From NCBI RefSeq assembly GCF_028858725.1, contig NC_084761.1, positions 37,870,501-37,934,500 on the forward strand: DNA of 64,000 nt, read 5' to 3'. Position 1 is the stretch's first letter, and each line of letters starts with the position of its first letter. The notes beneath the pieces are model-generated. The model was not told where the DNA came from. It searched no databases and worked only from the letters and a program-made list of their open reading frames with translations. The position numbers and the translations under genes were made by a program. Shown piece by piece: positions 1-12,056 of this stretch. The stretch is from Colius striatus (taxonomy: Eukaryota > Chordata > Aves > Coliiformes > Coliidae).

Positions 1-1548
1 CTAACATTGTAATAACATAGGAAGGTAGAGATGTATGCACACATTGGAATAAACAGGGTGGTAAGGAAGCCAGCTCAGTTGCCAGGTTATCCTTGACATG
101 ACTATAAAGCATGTGAACATCCAGCTGCAAAGTCTACATTTTACTAAAAAATCTACAAGTTTTGCAAATGCCTTTGACAGGGCCAGGTTTTTAGCCACAG
201 TGATACAGTATGGATTTGAGGTTGTGTAGCCATTATTAATATGACACATTTCAACAAGTTACAAATAGCTTTGCTTTTATTTCCTGCAACCAAGATATTC
301 TTATAAAGCAAGCTTTCATCTGATGTCAATTAGCCTAGCTAGTTAATTTAGTTAGGATTCCTTTTCTTGTTCAAAAAGCAACTGTTCTGTTATTAACAGT
401 GCACTTTGCTCAAAAAGCTTATAAAAGTTTATTCCTTTACTAATTTTCTATGATGTGTCTTGCTTCTCATTGTGCAGCCCCACATATACCTTCTCGACAT
501 TTCAGGGACTCTATGATGCCAAGGTTTCCCTTCCTAGTTGGGAAGTACCCTTGCAAAAGACTTCTGGAAATAATTTTTTCAATATGAAAAATGCTAACCA
601 TTTTTTTAAAGCTTGTTTCTTTGAGGGTAGGCTTGGCTTTTGTTTTGGTTTTTTTTTTTTTTTGGCTAATTCTTTAAGAATTCCGGACTGAAAATAGGAA
701 ATAATGCCGGTGTGCATTTACATAAACTCTAAAACCATTGCCACTAAGAGTCATGCAAAAAATGAGGCAATGCAAAAGAAAATAGACTGTTATGGGAAAA
801 TTCACATTTTTACTATTACCTTTGCTGAAGTCTCAGAAATACCAATTCTAGCACTACTTAGGATACATTGTAACTCTTAAACTGAGAAAGAGGAAAGATT
901 AGCACTATACATCAGAACATATGCAAAAGTTATTATAAACTCCTAGTGGCACCTGGAAGATCAAACAAAATCACTCTGCCTCTGTGGCCACATTGTATGA
1001 GGAAACGGAGCACTGACTCCTGACCATGAGGTGCAGCTCATAATTCACCTACAGTGTAATTAGTGAGCCAAGCTGTTTTACACATTTGGGTACAAACTAA
1101 CCAACAGATTAGTTAAAACTGATGAAGGAGAGCTGCCAAAGGGGAGAGAATAACCATCCACATCTGGCCCTTAACCCCCCGCCTTGGGACTAATTACACA
1201 AATGGCAACACCGGTGCTGCATACCTAGGTAAAACGGCCATCAGAAACTCAAAACCAAGCACTTTCTCTTCCAAAGACTCTCCCAAAACAAGATGTTCAC
1301 AAGCTGCTAGATTCCTCATCACAACAGAGCCAAGTCACTGCTTTGTGACTGGCTAGATCACTAGCAATAAACCTTTTAACAAAAACCACGCCAGTACTGC
1401 TTATAAAAGAGATGCCTGCCTAAGCTAAAAATACAATCCTCAAGGGAGATGGATGAAGCATGCCTTGGGCATCTTAAACAGATAAGACAAACACAGATAC
1501 CAGGATTTAGCTGTGGAAGGTAATTTTTTGTACTGTGAGGTGACAGAA
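1..1548. other. No gene recognised
   Basis: AT-rich sequence with only short chance frames and a T-run near 650. Nothing on either strand looks like a conserved exon or a known repeat. Confidence 0.5.
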
Positions 1549-1715
1549 ATCATAGAATGGTAGGGGTTGGAAGGGACCTTTAGAGATTATCTAGTCCAAC
1601 CCCCCTGCAGAAGCAGGGTCACCTAGATTAGGTCGCATAGGAACATGTCCAGGCGGGTCTTGAAGACTTCCAAGGAAGGAGACTCCACAACCCCCCTGGG
1701 CAGCCTGGACTCATA
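1549..1715 (-). mobile_element. CR1 retrotransposon 3' end fragment
   Basis: Reverse-oriented CR1 tail. It starts TCATAGAATGG and carries the diagnostic TTGGAAGGGACCTTTAGAGA and GTCCAACCCCCCTGC segments, then the conserved CAGGCGGGTCTTGAA and CCTGGGCAGCCTGG blocks. Truncated at its 5' side, as is usual for CR1. Confidence 0.93.
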
Positions 1716-2849
1716 AACTGATTCTGCAGGAGCTTGGATATTTATAAGAGGAAGGTAAGGCAGTTCTGCAAGCTGCAGAACTTCCAAATGCGTTGCAAAA
1801 CTCATGGATGCAGGTGGCCGTCTCAGAATATAGGGTTAAGTTTGCCATCAATAAGTAATTTTCTACCAATCAACCAGAAAATGTATCCAAATTTTATGTT
1901 ATTTCCCATCAAAGTATCTGGAAACAAGAAAAACATACATTTAGTAACCATGGCTTAAAACTTATGAATAATGAAAAGCCAAGTGAGATGCACATGTACC
2001 TACCTTATAATCTAAAATGGATTTGAACACTGCAACTAGTGTTCATGAACAGGAAAAACCTGTTAAAGCTGGGTCTAGAAAGCTCCAACCCTTTATCCTA
2101 GGAACAGTAATAAGTATTGTTGTGAGTGGTAGCAGAAGTCGTTTGTTTCACCCGTTTTACTTGTGGATAGGCTATTCAGAGCTGTTAGTTTTCTCTTGCC
2201 ACCAGTTATTCATTTCTCCTTCACATTTATTCCAAAAGGAGGTGCAAAGCTAATTGTTGTAAAGAAGCTGAATTCTTCATCAACACTGTTTCTCATTTTT
2301 AAAAAAAAAAACTATTGTCATAGACAGTCACAGCATAAAACAGAGATGAAAGCAGCCATCCAAGTGGTGGTCCTTACCTGACATTTTACAAGCTTCTTAC
2401 AGAGCTGTATTTGACAAAACTGATTTCTGTACCCCTTAACTGGACACACTAGTACTCATCTCCCTCAGGCCACAGGCAAACCGCTACTCTGATGGAATGC
2501 AGAAGCTGCTTGGGAAAGTTAAACCTTATATACTGAAAGAGTTTCCTTCCCCTCAACATGCTCATTACTAATAAAATATCAATCATGGGCAAGACCTGAT
2601 GTATTTACGTACATGAAGCTATGTGAATGAACACCTCAAGGCACAGTCACAGAAGACTTTTGTTTATTACAACTTACAAAAGTTCCGACTTCACTTCTCC
2701 TTTCTGAGTTTTTCCACATGTGCTTTATCATCTTCCTCTAGAGTCATGGAGTGCTGCAGATCCGCTATAAGACAGAATACTACCCTTGCCCGACTCAGAA
2801 CAGAAGAGTTACTCACCTAAGTAAAAATACCCATGCCCCAGCAGGTCCC
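1716..2849. other. No gene recognised; flank of CpG island
   Basis: AT-rich, short chance frames only. If the CpG-island transcript runs leftwards this would be its first intron. Confidence 0.5.
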
Positions 2850-3550
2850 GACATAATGAGATCGCAGTTACGAAACGGGAGCTGATGGGACAGAGCGGAC
2901 CGTGCAGCAACCAAGGAAACCTGCCGAGATGGTTGGACACAACCACCCCGACAAAGCACAGCCGGGTTTCAATTTATCACCGTGTTACCGCCAAGCGACG
3001 CGGCTCGTCTCCGCACAGCCCCTCTGCAGGTGGAGGTGCGGCGGCTCCGCGGCCAAGTAGGGCGGTTGGAAGTGGTGCCGCGCGCCGGCGTCACGTTGCC
3101 ACAGGAAACCGCCCTGAGCCCCGCCAGGACACCGCGCTTCTCGCAACGGACTCATCCATGAGCGGCGGCGGGTAGGGAGGGAGGCACTGGCTACTGGTGC
3201 CGGGCTTCCTCCCCGCCCCAGCCTCTTTCCGCCCGCCGGCGGCGGCTGCTGCTTCTCGGGGGGCCGTGGCAGATAACGACGGGGCGACCGCCGTGGCGCG
3301 CCGCTGCTCCGCTGGGCTCGGCTCACCTCGCAGCACCCGCACAGCCACCGGCCGGGCTCCGCCTCCCCGACCTGTTGGGCGGGGCCGCGGCAGCGCTTCG
3401 CAAGGTGAGGGCGCCGCCCCGTGCCACCTCTGCCCCTTCACGACGGGGCACGGCGGCGGGGACTGCCGGGGGCCGCTCCGGCCCGGCCCCAAGGCTTGCC
3501 CCGGTGCGCAGAGGGCTGGGTATGCCCACCCTGCCCCGTAAACGCTTCAC
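2850..3550. promoter_or_regulatory. CpG island, probable promoter (possibly bidirectional)
   Basis: An abrupt rise in G+C and CpG against AT-rich flanks, with a canonical GC box GGGCGGGGC at 3377-3385. A good splice donor lies on the minus strand (CGAG|GTGAGC, last exon base 3327) and another on the plus strand (CAAG|GTGAGG, last exon base 3404), so a first exon could leave in either direction. The open frames in the island are low-complexity Arg/Pro/Ala and not recognisable proteins. By mammalian gene order AFF1 would read leftwards from about here, but no AFF1 coding sequence is visible, so the gene is left unnamed. Confidence 0.75.
2907..2920 (+). promoter_or_regulatory. RFX X-box-like motif
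   Basis: GCAACCAAGGAAAC fits the X-box pattern GYNRCC-NN-RGYAAC with one mismatch. It lies at the edge of the CpG island. A second, looser example (GTTGCC, 3-base spacer, GGAAAC) is at 3095-3109. Confidence 0.3.
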
Positions 3551-4529
3551 ACTTAGCTAGTCAGCTTTCATGTACACAAGCAAGACGCGGCGAAGTTACT
3601 TTTTCAAAGCGCTGCGTTCCTGTTGCCACACAGGTACCGATGCAAGAAGTACAAGTTCTTGCACTTCTGCTGAAACTCCAGAAGGAAATGAGAAGGATCT
3701 TCCCGCCTTCCTAAGGGGCTCATCAGTGTAGGAAGGAAAGCAGAAGCAATAGAAACATTAGGAGAGCTGACTGGCTGAGAAGCCTCATGACTGTAAATAT
3801 TCTCTTGCCATTTTTTTTTTCTTTCTTAATAAGCAAAGAAACATTTTTATCACATGGCTCATACCAGATGACAAGAGAACTCCCTCGACACAAAGTTATG
3901 CAGGCTGAGAATTGTTCACGAAAACTGTGCCATATCCTGCGAGTACATCTTTGGATGTATGTGCTTTCTGCACAGAGGAAAGAAACCCACAATACTCTCT
4001 GCTTCACTCAGCCTCCTGTAGGCCCTCCTGACCTACTGAACAGGTCAAGCCAATAACTAACCAGTGTGTGAAATTTATCTCGTTGCTGAACCTGCCTCAG
4101 ACTGGAAAACCTCAGGCATTAATCAGTGCACGTGGGTCCTACAGTCAAGTAAATATGGGCAAATTGCAACTTTTAGGAGGTATAGCAGCAAATCACCACC
4201 ATGAGGTCTTACAGTTAGGAAAACAACACCTAACAAAATTTTAGTTTCTGTAGAGGAAAAGTTCTTTAACACTAATTATTTCCCAGCAACAGCAACTCTT
4301 TTAATGGCAACTGTTAGATTGGAATGTATGGAAGACCAGGAAAAACAAGTAATGAATTTAGTAATATCCGTGTATCCTAGGACACATAGTCAAAATTTCC
4401 AAGTCAAAATTCAGACTCATGAGAGTAAAAATGTCAATTTAGTGCTAGTCAGTGTCTTCAACCTGGGGTTTTTTTCCCCTACAACTTTATTTAAATATTG
4501 ATTGTATAAGGCTCATTTCTTCATTTTAA

Positions 4530-4567
4530 CTTCAAGTTTGACCTTCATCTTAGGTTCAAACTTGAAG
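4530..4567. repeat. Inverted repeat / hairpin
   Basis: CTTCAAGTTTGACC is followed after 9 bases by GGTTCAAACTTGAAG, a near-perfect 14-15 bp stem with one bulge. Not part of a recognised element. Confidence 0.6.
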
Positions 4568-6956
4568 CGTCAGCAGATTGTCTGGGAGACCTGTTGACAG
4601 GTGCAAACTTTGAGAACACATTTTAATTGTTGTCTCAGGCTTGAGGTAAGAAGGAAAAAGGACAGATGCCCTCCACATCATAATACTTTGAAATGCCTTC
4701 TGTTTCTAGGAGTTGTACAGAATTATGGTGACTGGTGTGTGCAATGTCTGAATGCTGGTTTGCTGCACCTGGTGTGTTGCAACTGCCGCATCAGCTTACG
4801 CAGATTTTTTTTCAATTGCTTGCTGAGGGCAGAGGAAACTTCAAGAAATCCTCAAAAAGCTAGTTTTAGAGACCATAACTGCCCCAGTGGTAGCACTGCT
4901 TTCTAACCACGTGCTAGCTTGTGGTTTCTGCTTTGATACATTTCCACTCTGATGGGTACTGGACTTGGCTGACCTGGCTCTTACATCAGCCAGACAGCTC
5001 TACAGAGAAAGAGCTTCCAAGTTGGCCACCTGAGTTAAAGGGGCAGTTTTATAATGGAGATGTGGTCCTCATGCCAAAAATCACACCCCTGGAAATCCTT
5101 TCTGTCTGCCCCTCCCCTAACAGAGAAATCCTATGCATACGAGACAGAATTTGTAAATGGCCAGGCAATTACACAGCAGAGACCTGGGACTGCAACACTA
5201 AACTATCACCACAGAGCACTCAATCAAGAGGGATTACATGGCTACCCTACTCCTCAGAGACACTTGTGTTTAAAGCTGAATCATCAGAAAACTTTCCTAG
5301 AATATTACCCTCTCCATTTGGAATTAATTTGACATACTACAGACTGTTAAACAATATTTAAAAACAACAAAACATAAAAATAGCCTTATCTGCAATTTAC
5401 ATAGTGAGGTGGCTTGCATCATCCAGCTTGCACAACAAAGTAGCAGAGAATCGAGAATTAAAGCTGCAATAGTATTTTTCTCTCCTAAAAAGAAAATAAG
5501 CCAGAAGAATAGCAAAAAATCACCAGGTTCGGTGTCCCTTATCCTCTTTATTGCATGCACAGAGATCTAGGTCAAAGATATTGTCTATCTCTTCTGTCAT
5601 TGACAACTAAAGGGTGTTACTGCAAAACTAAGCCCATGAGCATTTCCCAAGCCATCTCTAAAAGAAATACACAAGAGGGTGAATGCAGCTGAACTTGTGG
5701 ATGTTATATTTACAACTTCTGAAATCTTCCAGAAGTTAATGCTGAACTGTTTTGGGGATGGGTCATGATTTTACTGTATTTCTAAGAAACACAACCCAAA
5801 ATTTAAGTAGAAAAATACACCAAACCCAGCATTTGTGACTGTTTTTCTGGCCTTGATTTTCATATGAGCTGTGTGATTCCAACAGGCAAATTGTTGATGG
5901 CATGACTTTTGAGTACTGGTAAAGCAGTGCTTCATATGGCACAATAATTCCCTATTCTCTGATGCACAAATAGGCTTTCCAGACAAGGAAAGCTTTAGAA
6001 AACCACAGAAAAGACCAAATGAGAGGCATACTGCTGTGCATACCTTCTTGCTCTGCCTTGCAGGGTCTGGTGCTAGGTCCCCAGGTGGACGGGAGAGAGG
6101 ACCCTGATGTCATACAGGCATTGGTGGAGTTACAAGCTGTGTGGGGCCAGCAGCCCAGGGATGGGTTGGCAAGGCCTGCTGGATCCACAAACACAGGGGA
6201 AGTTGAGGGAACTTAGCACTTATGAACATCAGGATAAAGGCACATCACTAAGGCAGTGACACAGCACAGACCTGTGTGACTGAACCTTCCAGCTCACTGC
6301 CCAGCAGCTGACAAAAAACCATTTAAGGAACCCTTAAGTACCTTGACCAGACATGCAGCTTATTTTTCCAAAGGCTGCAGTCTCAGAGAGATTAAACAAA
6401 AAAAGAAAGGTGGCAAGAAATTAACTGCTGCGACTTGCACATTTTGTGTGGGCACTTACACTGATGGAAGTGAAGGAGGCCATGTTTACCAGTCCTGACA
6501 GGCTAACTACTGGATCAGGTCCTTTGCAACAAGAATTTGATTCATAAATTCTTTGTTAATGGGGTAAGAAAAACAAACCAACTCTGTAACTCTGTAGACA
6601 GCAAAACATCACAGCAACCCAACTTCAAGCAGATCTATTTAATTCATAAATTCTTTATGTTTCCTTCAAGCACAGCTAATCTTGAAAGAGTTAATAGGAG
6701 AAAAGAATTCTGCACGTCTTCCTGAGTAACCCTATCAGATTGTGAATGTAATTTTAAATCATCTCAGTCAAATGTACGCAACCAAAACAAACCAATTTAA
6801 CACATCACTAATAAGTTATGAATCAAAAAATTCTTAACTTGCTGAACAAATCAAGTAGATGATTTGCTTATCTCTACACTGAAAAACACCTCTCAGTTGA
6901 TTTTATGAGAGCAGATTCATGCAGTTCAATGGCTCTAATTACTTGCCAGGTGCACA

Positions 6957-6978
6957 ATTTATTTATTTATTTATTTAC
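6957..6978. repeat. (TTTA)n microsatellite
   Basis: About five copies of ATTT in a row. Confidence 0.85.
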
Positions 6979-9900
6979 ATTTGATTGCTACACTGCAACT
7001 CTCTACCAGAAAATCTTCTGTGGAAAGAGAATCCTATATCAAATTCCTATTTAGTATAGCTTTCAATCACAACACTAACACTTAAAGTCTGATCTCACAG
7101 AGCACAGCTTGGCTAGAAGAGGTCTTGGTGTGTTAGGTGATTAACTGGTCTCCAGAGGAAGCATTGTCATAATGCTCTGGAACCTAGCAGAAGTGGAATG
7201 CTTTTATGTCATAAAGATTTTACCATCTAAATAAATCAACAAGAATATCCTGTGATTTTCTTTCCATGACCCATACACACAATGAAAGAACTGTCAGGCT
7301 TCCGCAGGAGATTAGTGTAAGATGTCTGTCTCACACAATGCACTCAGCTGCCTCATTTTCAATCTCCTTGCACAAAACAATCTCCTTCTAATTTTTCTGA
7401 GAAGGCCATAGTCTCACACCAAAACATACTGCCCGAATTATTTCATTTTGGTGCACAGTTTAACTTGTAGTGGATGATGAAGCAGCTCATCTTCAGTATA
7501 CCACTTCCTACAAGAGACTTGAGATCCATCAAACAGCACTGAATTTGTAAGGAAAAATGTGCTATCGTTTCCAGCTTGAAAGCCCAGGAGACCTTCTTGC
7601 TGCTTGTACTGATCAGAGACGTGATAGCTATCACCCAGCTTCTTTCCACCTAACCCAATTTCCCAGCCTGAACTTCTACAGTCACTGGAAAATAAAGTGG
7701 AAGTTTAACATCACTGTTTTTTAGTTTTGTTATAAAATTTTCTGCTTCCTCGACTTTAAATGTCCAGTTTTGTTCATGTGACACAGGAGCTTATTATCCC
7801 ATGCTTAAGTTACAAGGGGAATTGAGAGGTATTTCCTTTTCTCATTGCAGTATTAAAAAACCCCACAAGCACCACATTTATTTCTTCCCAAATCTTCTCT
7901 CAAACAAACATGCCATATCCCAGTTACTGACAGTCATTGCACACTTACACTGCAGAATCTCTCCCCTTCACACAGTCCTATGGAATCACTGAAGATAAAC
8001 AACACACAGTTTATGCATCAGTAAGATGTCTGCAGCATATCATGTCAGTTCTAGCTACCAAATTGCAGTGTGTGATTTTCAGTTTTTTTCCAGGGCAAAT
8101 CCTGCTCTTTCACAAAAAACCCCAACCCAGCAGAGGGAAGTACTGCTGCTATCTGTAGTGCTTCTATTTGTCCACTAGCAATATGCTATAAACTACTATA
8201 AACTGTTTGCCTCTTGTTTAATAATCATCAAGAAACAGGTTTAATATCACAGAGTAAATGCTGTGATCAGCAGATTTCACCTCTTAACAGTTAAAACATA
8301 CTACCTGCACTCTTCTTACCATTCCAATTCAAGCTGAATATGTTCAAAGGCAAAGACACATTTCTCCTAGCTGTGTGGGTTAGGAAAGTTTTTGTGCAAT
8401 GACTTCGATACATGTACCCCTAAGGCATTGCCAGTTCTGATCTGAATGCACTGTACTTTACACGCTGGTCTGTAGCGCAACTATTTTTGCCTTCAACTTC
8501 TTGTAAAAGAGGTCCAGAAGATTCCAGCTACAACCCAAGTCACTATATTTTCTAAATAATTAATCTTTTCCAATCATTAAAACACTACAAAGACTTTAAT
8601 TTACCATAGCTATAGTTTCCACATGAAAAGGGACAGCAGCCATCTGGGGAAAAAAAAAATCTACACCTAACAGGTGAAAATCAGATGCGTTTCATTACTT
8701 GCAAATGAAAAAAACACCAAAACCCAGTTTACATTTAAATTTCAATTTACAAACATTTCTCCAAATGCTCCACAGAGGCCAAAGCCAGGAAAGGATAGGG
8801 AAACAGCAAATGTATTTCGACTTAAAGAGCCTAAGAAAACTCTCCTAGCGTCTTTAATGCAATATTCCATTTTGTGCTATAATGTAAACATTCTAGATCA
8901 AAAGAGCCTGATGCAAGCCCACTGGATTTAAGAGAAAATATTTACATCAACTCTTTTAGCTTTTCATCAAGCCTAAAAGTCAGTTTTCCTTTTAGGTCTA
9001 CAGAGAATCCTTTTATGCATACAGAAAATGTATGAGCAAAATTGAAGGTAGGATTAGGAAGTTTGTTCATTCTTCTCTTGATGGGGTGTTCAGAATTAGG
9101 TAAATAAAAACAAAAACCTTTGTTGTAAGTGATGCAGGTCTACTCAAGTCCTATCAGAAGCCCCATGAAGAATGAAGAGATACAGCACAGGAATAAAAAT
9201 GGATATGGACATGACATGAGAAAGTGCAGAAATATTTGGACTTGTATTTTTAAGTGCTTTATTTCCAGCTATCCAACTGATTCTTACTCTACAGGGAAAA
9301 ACCACGTAAGTGTATCTCAGCTTCTTGCCAAGCAGAAGTTCTAGGTGAACCGAAGCCTGTGCTAGCCTCTTGCAGGTAAGGAGATTGCTTTTGAGCACTC
9401 TTTCAGTAGTACTGAGGAGTGGGGAGCTCGTCAGTTTTACATCCCAGAGGAAATTCCCTCTGTAAGCATTAGATCACTAATTGCCTTACAAAGGCAGTGC
9501 TAAAGAGCATGAAAACTGAAGCTGGGCAAGATTCTAATCCAAAAGTCCTACCATAATTTAACACAAGAGGAAGAAACAAACCCACTTCTCCAAATCATCC
9601 CTAAAGCACCGACTCTTCATTCTGTGGCTTAACTTACAAAAAATACTTTTTTAATATAAAAGCCTTTAACTTCCGAAGGCAGCAGTTTCTTGGAGGAATT
9701 TCATATCCCCAATAATCTAATCAAGATTAATGGCAGCATTGAGTCAGACTCCAGAATATAAATACTAATGAAGCTGTATTGCCTCCTGGAGAGTTTAATC
9801 CAAAGATGTCATATTAAATGGGCTTGTCACTGATAGAACTGACCTAAACCAGTTTCTTGACTAAGCCCTTCCTACTTTTTGACTAAAAGAATTATGTATT

Positions 9901-10439
9901 CTTATACTTAAGCTTCTTTATGTGTTTTTATGAACACAAAGAGAAAATTTATTTGTAAGGTTAAGCTGTATATTGGAAGTTGATGATACTCGAACATGTT
10001 TCACAAAAGCTCATCATTAGACTGAAAAATATGCCCAAAGAAGAATTTCTTTTAATATACACAACAATTATTCACACAGAGATGGTGAAGGAAAGGGCAG
10101 GAGGAAAAATTCTTGCACTTTCTCTATCTGTTTTTCCTTTTGAGACCTCCTGTCCTGTGAAATAGATAAATACTCACCAAAATCCCATTTACAGTAGACA
10201 GTACTTTCCTTAATCATATAATCAACTAAACAAATCTCCAGTCCTTGGAAATAAATTGAAAAAATACTATTGGAAATCAGCTTCTCCTTTTCCTGGGAGA
10301 CACCTAACATCACAGTTAGCACTGTGTATGAGTGCTGAAAAGGCTTCAGTATATTTACATATTCTCTCTTTTTTCCTAATAGCCCCAGAGGCTGAGGACT
10401 TCTGAATTAAAAAGATTGGCCAGACTTGAATTCCTGTGT

Positions 10440-12056
10440 CTTTACCAACACTGCTGGGCCCCAGGCCCTGGGTGCACAAATCCAGGTTGATGCAAACACA
10501 GACCCACCATCAGTGAAGGAAGTAGTGATATGTAAACTCTTACAGGAGCGTGACCCCTGCAGATTGATGGGCCCTGACAATATCCACCCGAGGATCTTCA
10601 GAGAGGTGGCTGACATCACTGCGAGGCTGCTCTCCATGAGCTTTGAGAAATCGTGGAGACTGGGGGACATCTCAGAGGACTGGAAGAAGGCTGATGTCAC
10701 CCCATATACAAGAAAGGCTTAAAGGAGGAGCCAGGAAATTACAGTCCCATCAGTTGTACTTCAGTCCCTGGGAAAGTTATGGAATCAGTCCTCCCAGGGG
10801 CTGTCACAAGTCCCATGAAGCACATGGTTGGGAAAAGCTGCCCAGGTTCACCATGGGCAGATCCTGCAGGACAAACCCAGTTGCCTTCTGCATCAAAGTG
10901 ACCTGCTGGGGTGAGTGGGGGACATGGCCTACCTGGGTTCCTCCAAGGCTTTCTGTACGGTTTTCCACAGCCTCCTCTTAGAGAAGCTGTTGCGTTGGAG
11001 TCGACAAGGGGTCTGTGAGGTGATGGACATGGGCTGACAGCTGCATCTGGGGGCTGGGGGTAAACAGCTCCTTCTCCATCTGGGAACCTGTCACAAGTGG
11101 GGTCCCCAGGGATCAATATTGGGCCCATTAATATCTGTTAAATATCTTCAAAAGCGGTCTGGATGCTGGGATCTTGTGTGCCCCAATGAAGTTTGCTGAT
11201 GACACCAAACTGACTGGATTGGAAGAGACAGCCACCCCACAGGAAGACCCGGATAGGCTGGAAGAGTGGTTCTAACAAGAACCTGTGAAGTTCAGCAAGG
11301 ACAAACATAACATCTTGCACCTGGGAAAACATAATCCAGGAGTGCAGCACGGGCTGGGATCTACCTGGCTGAGGAGCAGCTCTGTGGAAAGGGACGTGGG
11401 GGTCCTTGGTGGACAAGCGGCTCCACATGACAGTGGGCTGCTGCCACAAAGAAAGCCAACAGGGTGCTGAGCTGCCTCAGCAAGGACATCACCAGCAGAA
11501 ATGAAGAAGTGATTATCCCACCCTCCTGAGTACTTGTCAGGAATACTATTTCCAGTTTTGATCCCCACTACACAAAACAGATGTGGACAGGCTGGAAAGG
11601 GTCCAGAGAAGGGTCACAAAGATGATCCAAGGACCAGGACGCCTGATGTGTGAGAAAGGGCTGAGAACTGTGTTTGTTCAGCCTTGAGAAAGGAAGGCTT
11701 AGGGGAGACCATATCACCATGTTCCAGTAGTTAAAGGCTGGCTATAAAGAAGGTGCAGATTCTGTTTTTACAAGAAGTCATATGGAAAAGGTGAAGGGTA
11801 ATGGGTACAAGTTATGGAAAAGGTGAGAGGTAATGGATACAAGTTAATCCTGGGAAGTTTCCTGATGGACACAGGAGAAAAGCCTTCCAAATAACAACCA
11901 CCAGCCACTGGAATAATCTCCCCAGGGAAGTGGTTGATTTCCCAATGTTGGCCTCTTTTAAGATTCAGCTGGACAGGGTGCTGGGCCATCTTGTCTAGAC
12001 CATGCTTTTGTGAAGATGATCCTTGAGGTCCCTTCCAACTTGGTAGTCTATGGTGA
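10440..12056 (+). mobile_element. CR1 retrotransposon, degenerate ORF2 3' part
   Basis: About 1.6 kb of CR1 in plus orientation. It holds reverse-transcriptase N-terminal motifs (MGPDNIHPRIFREVAD, DWKKADVTP), the GPQGSILGP block in a different frame, the post-RT region and a 3' end reading CCTTCCAACTTGGTAGTCTA. Many stops and frameshifts, so not functional. A 32-bp unit (ATGGAAAAGGTGA...ACAAGTT) is duplicated in tandem near 11780-11845. Confidence 0.92.

Larger units (their letters stand above)
3561..10439. other. No gene recognised
   Basis: Mostly AT-rich unique sequence with short unremarkable frames. It holds the hairpin at 4530, the (TTTA)n at 6957 and a locally GC-richer open patch at about 6064-6216 behind a strong acceptor. 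No match to known avian genes that I can recognise. Confidence 0.5.

Noticed and set aside
2885..3714. Overlapping Arg/Pro/Ala-rich frames in the CpG island on both strands
   Set aside because: Open only because GC-rich sequence has few stops. All frames are open at once and none resembles a known protein.
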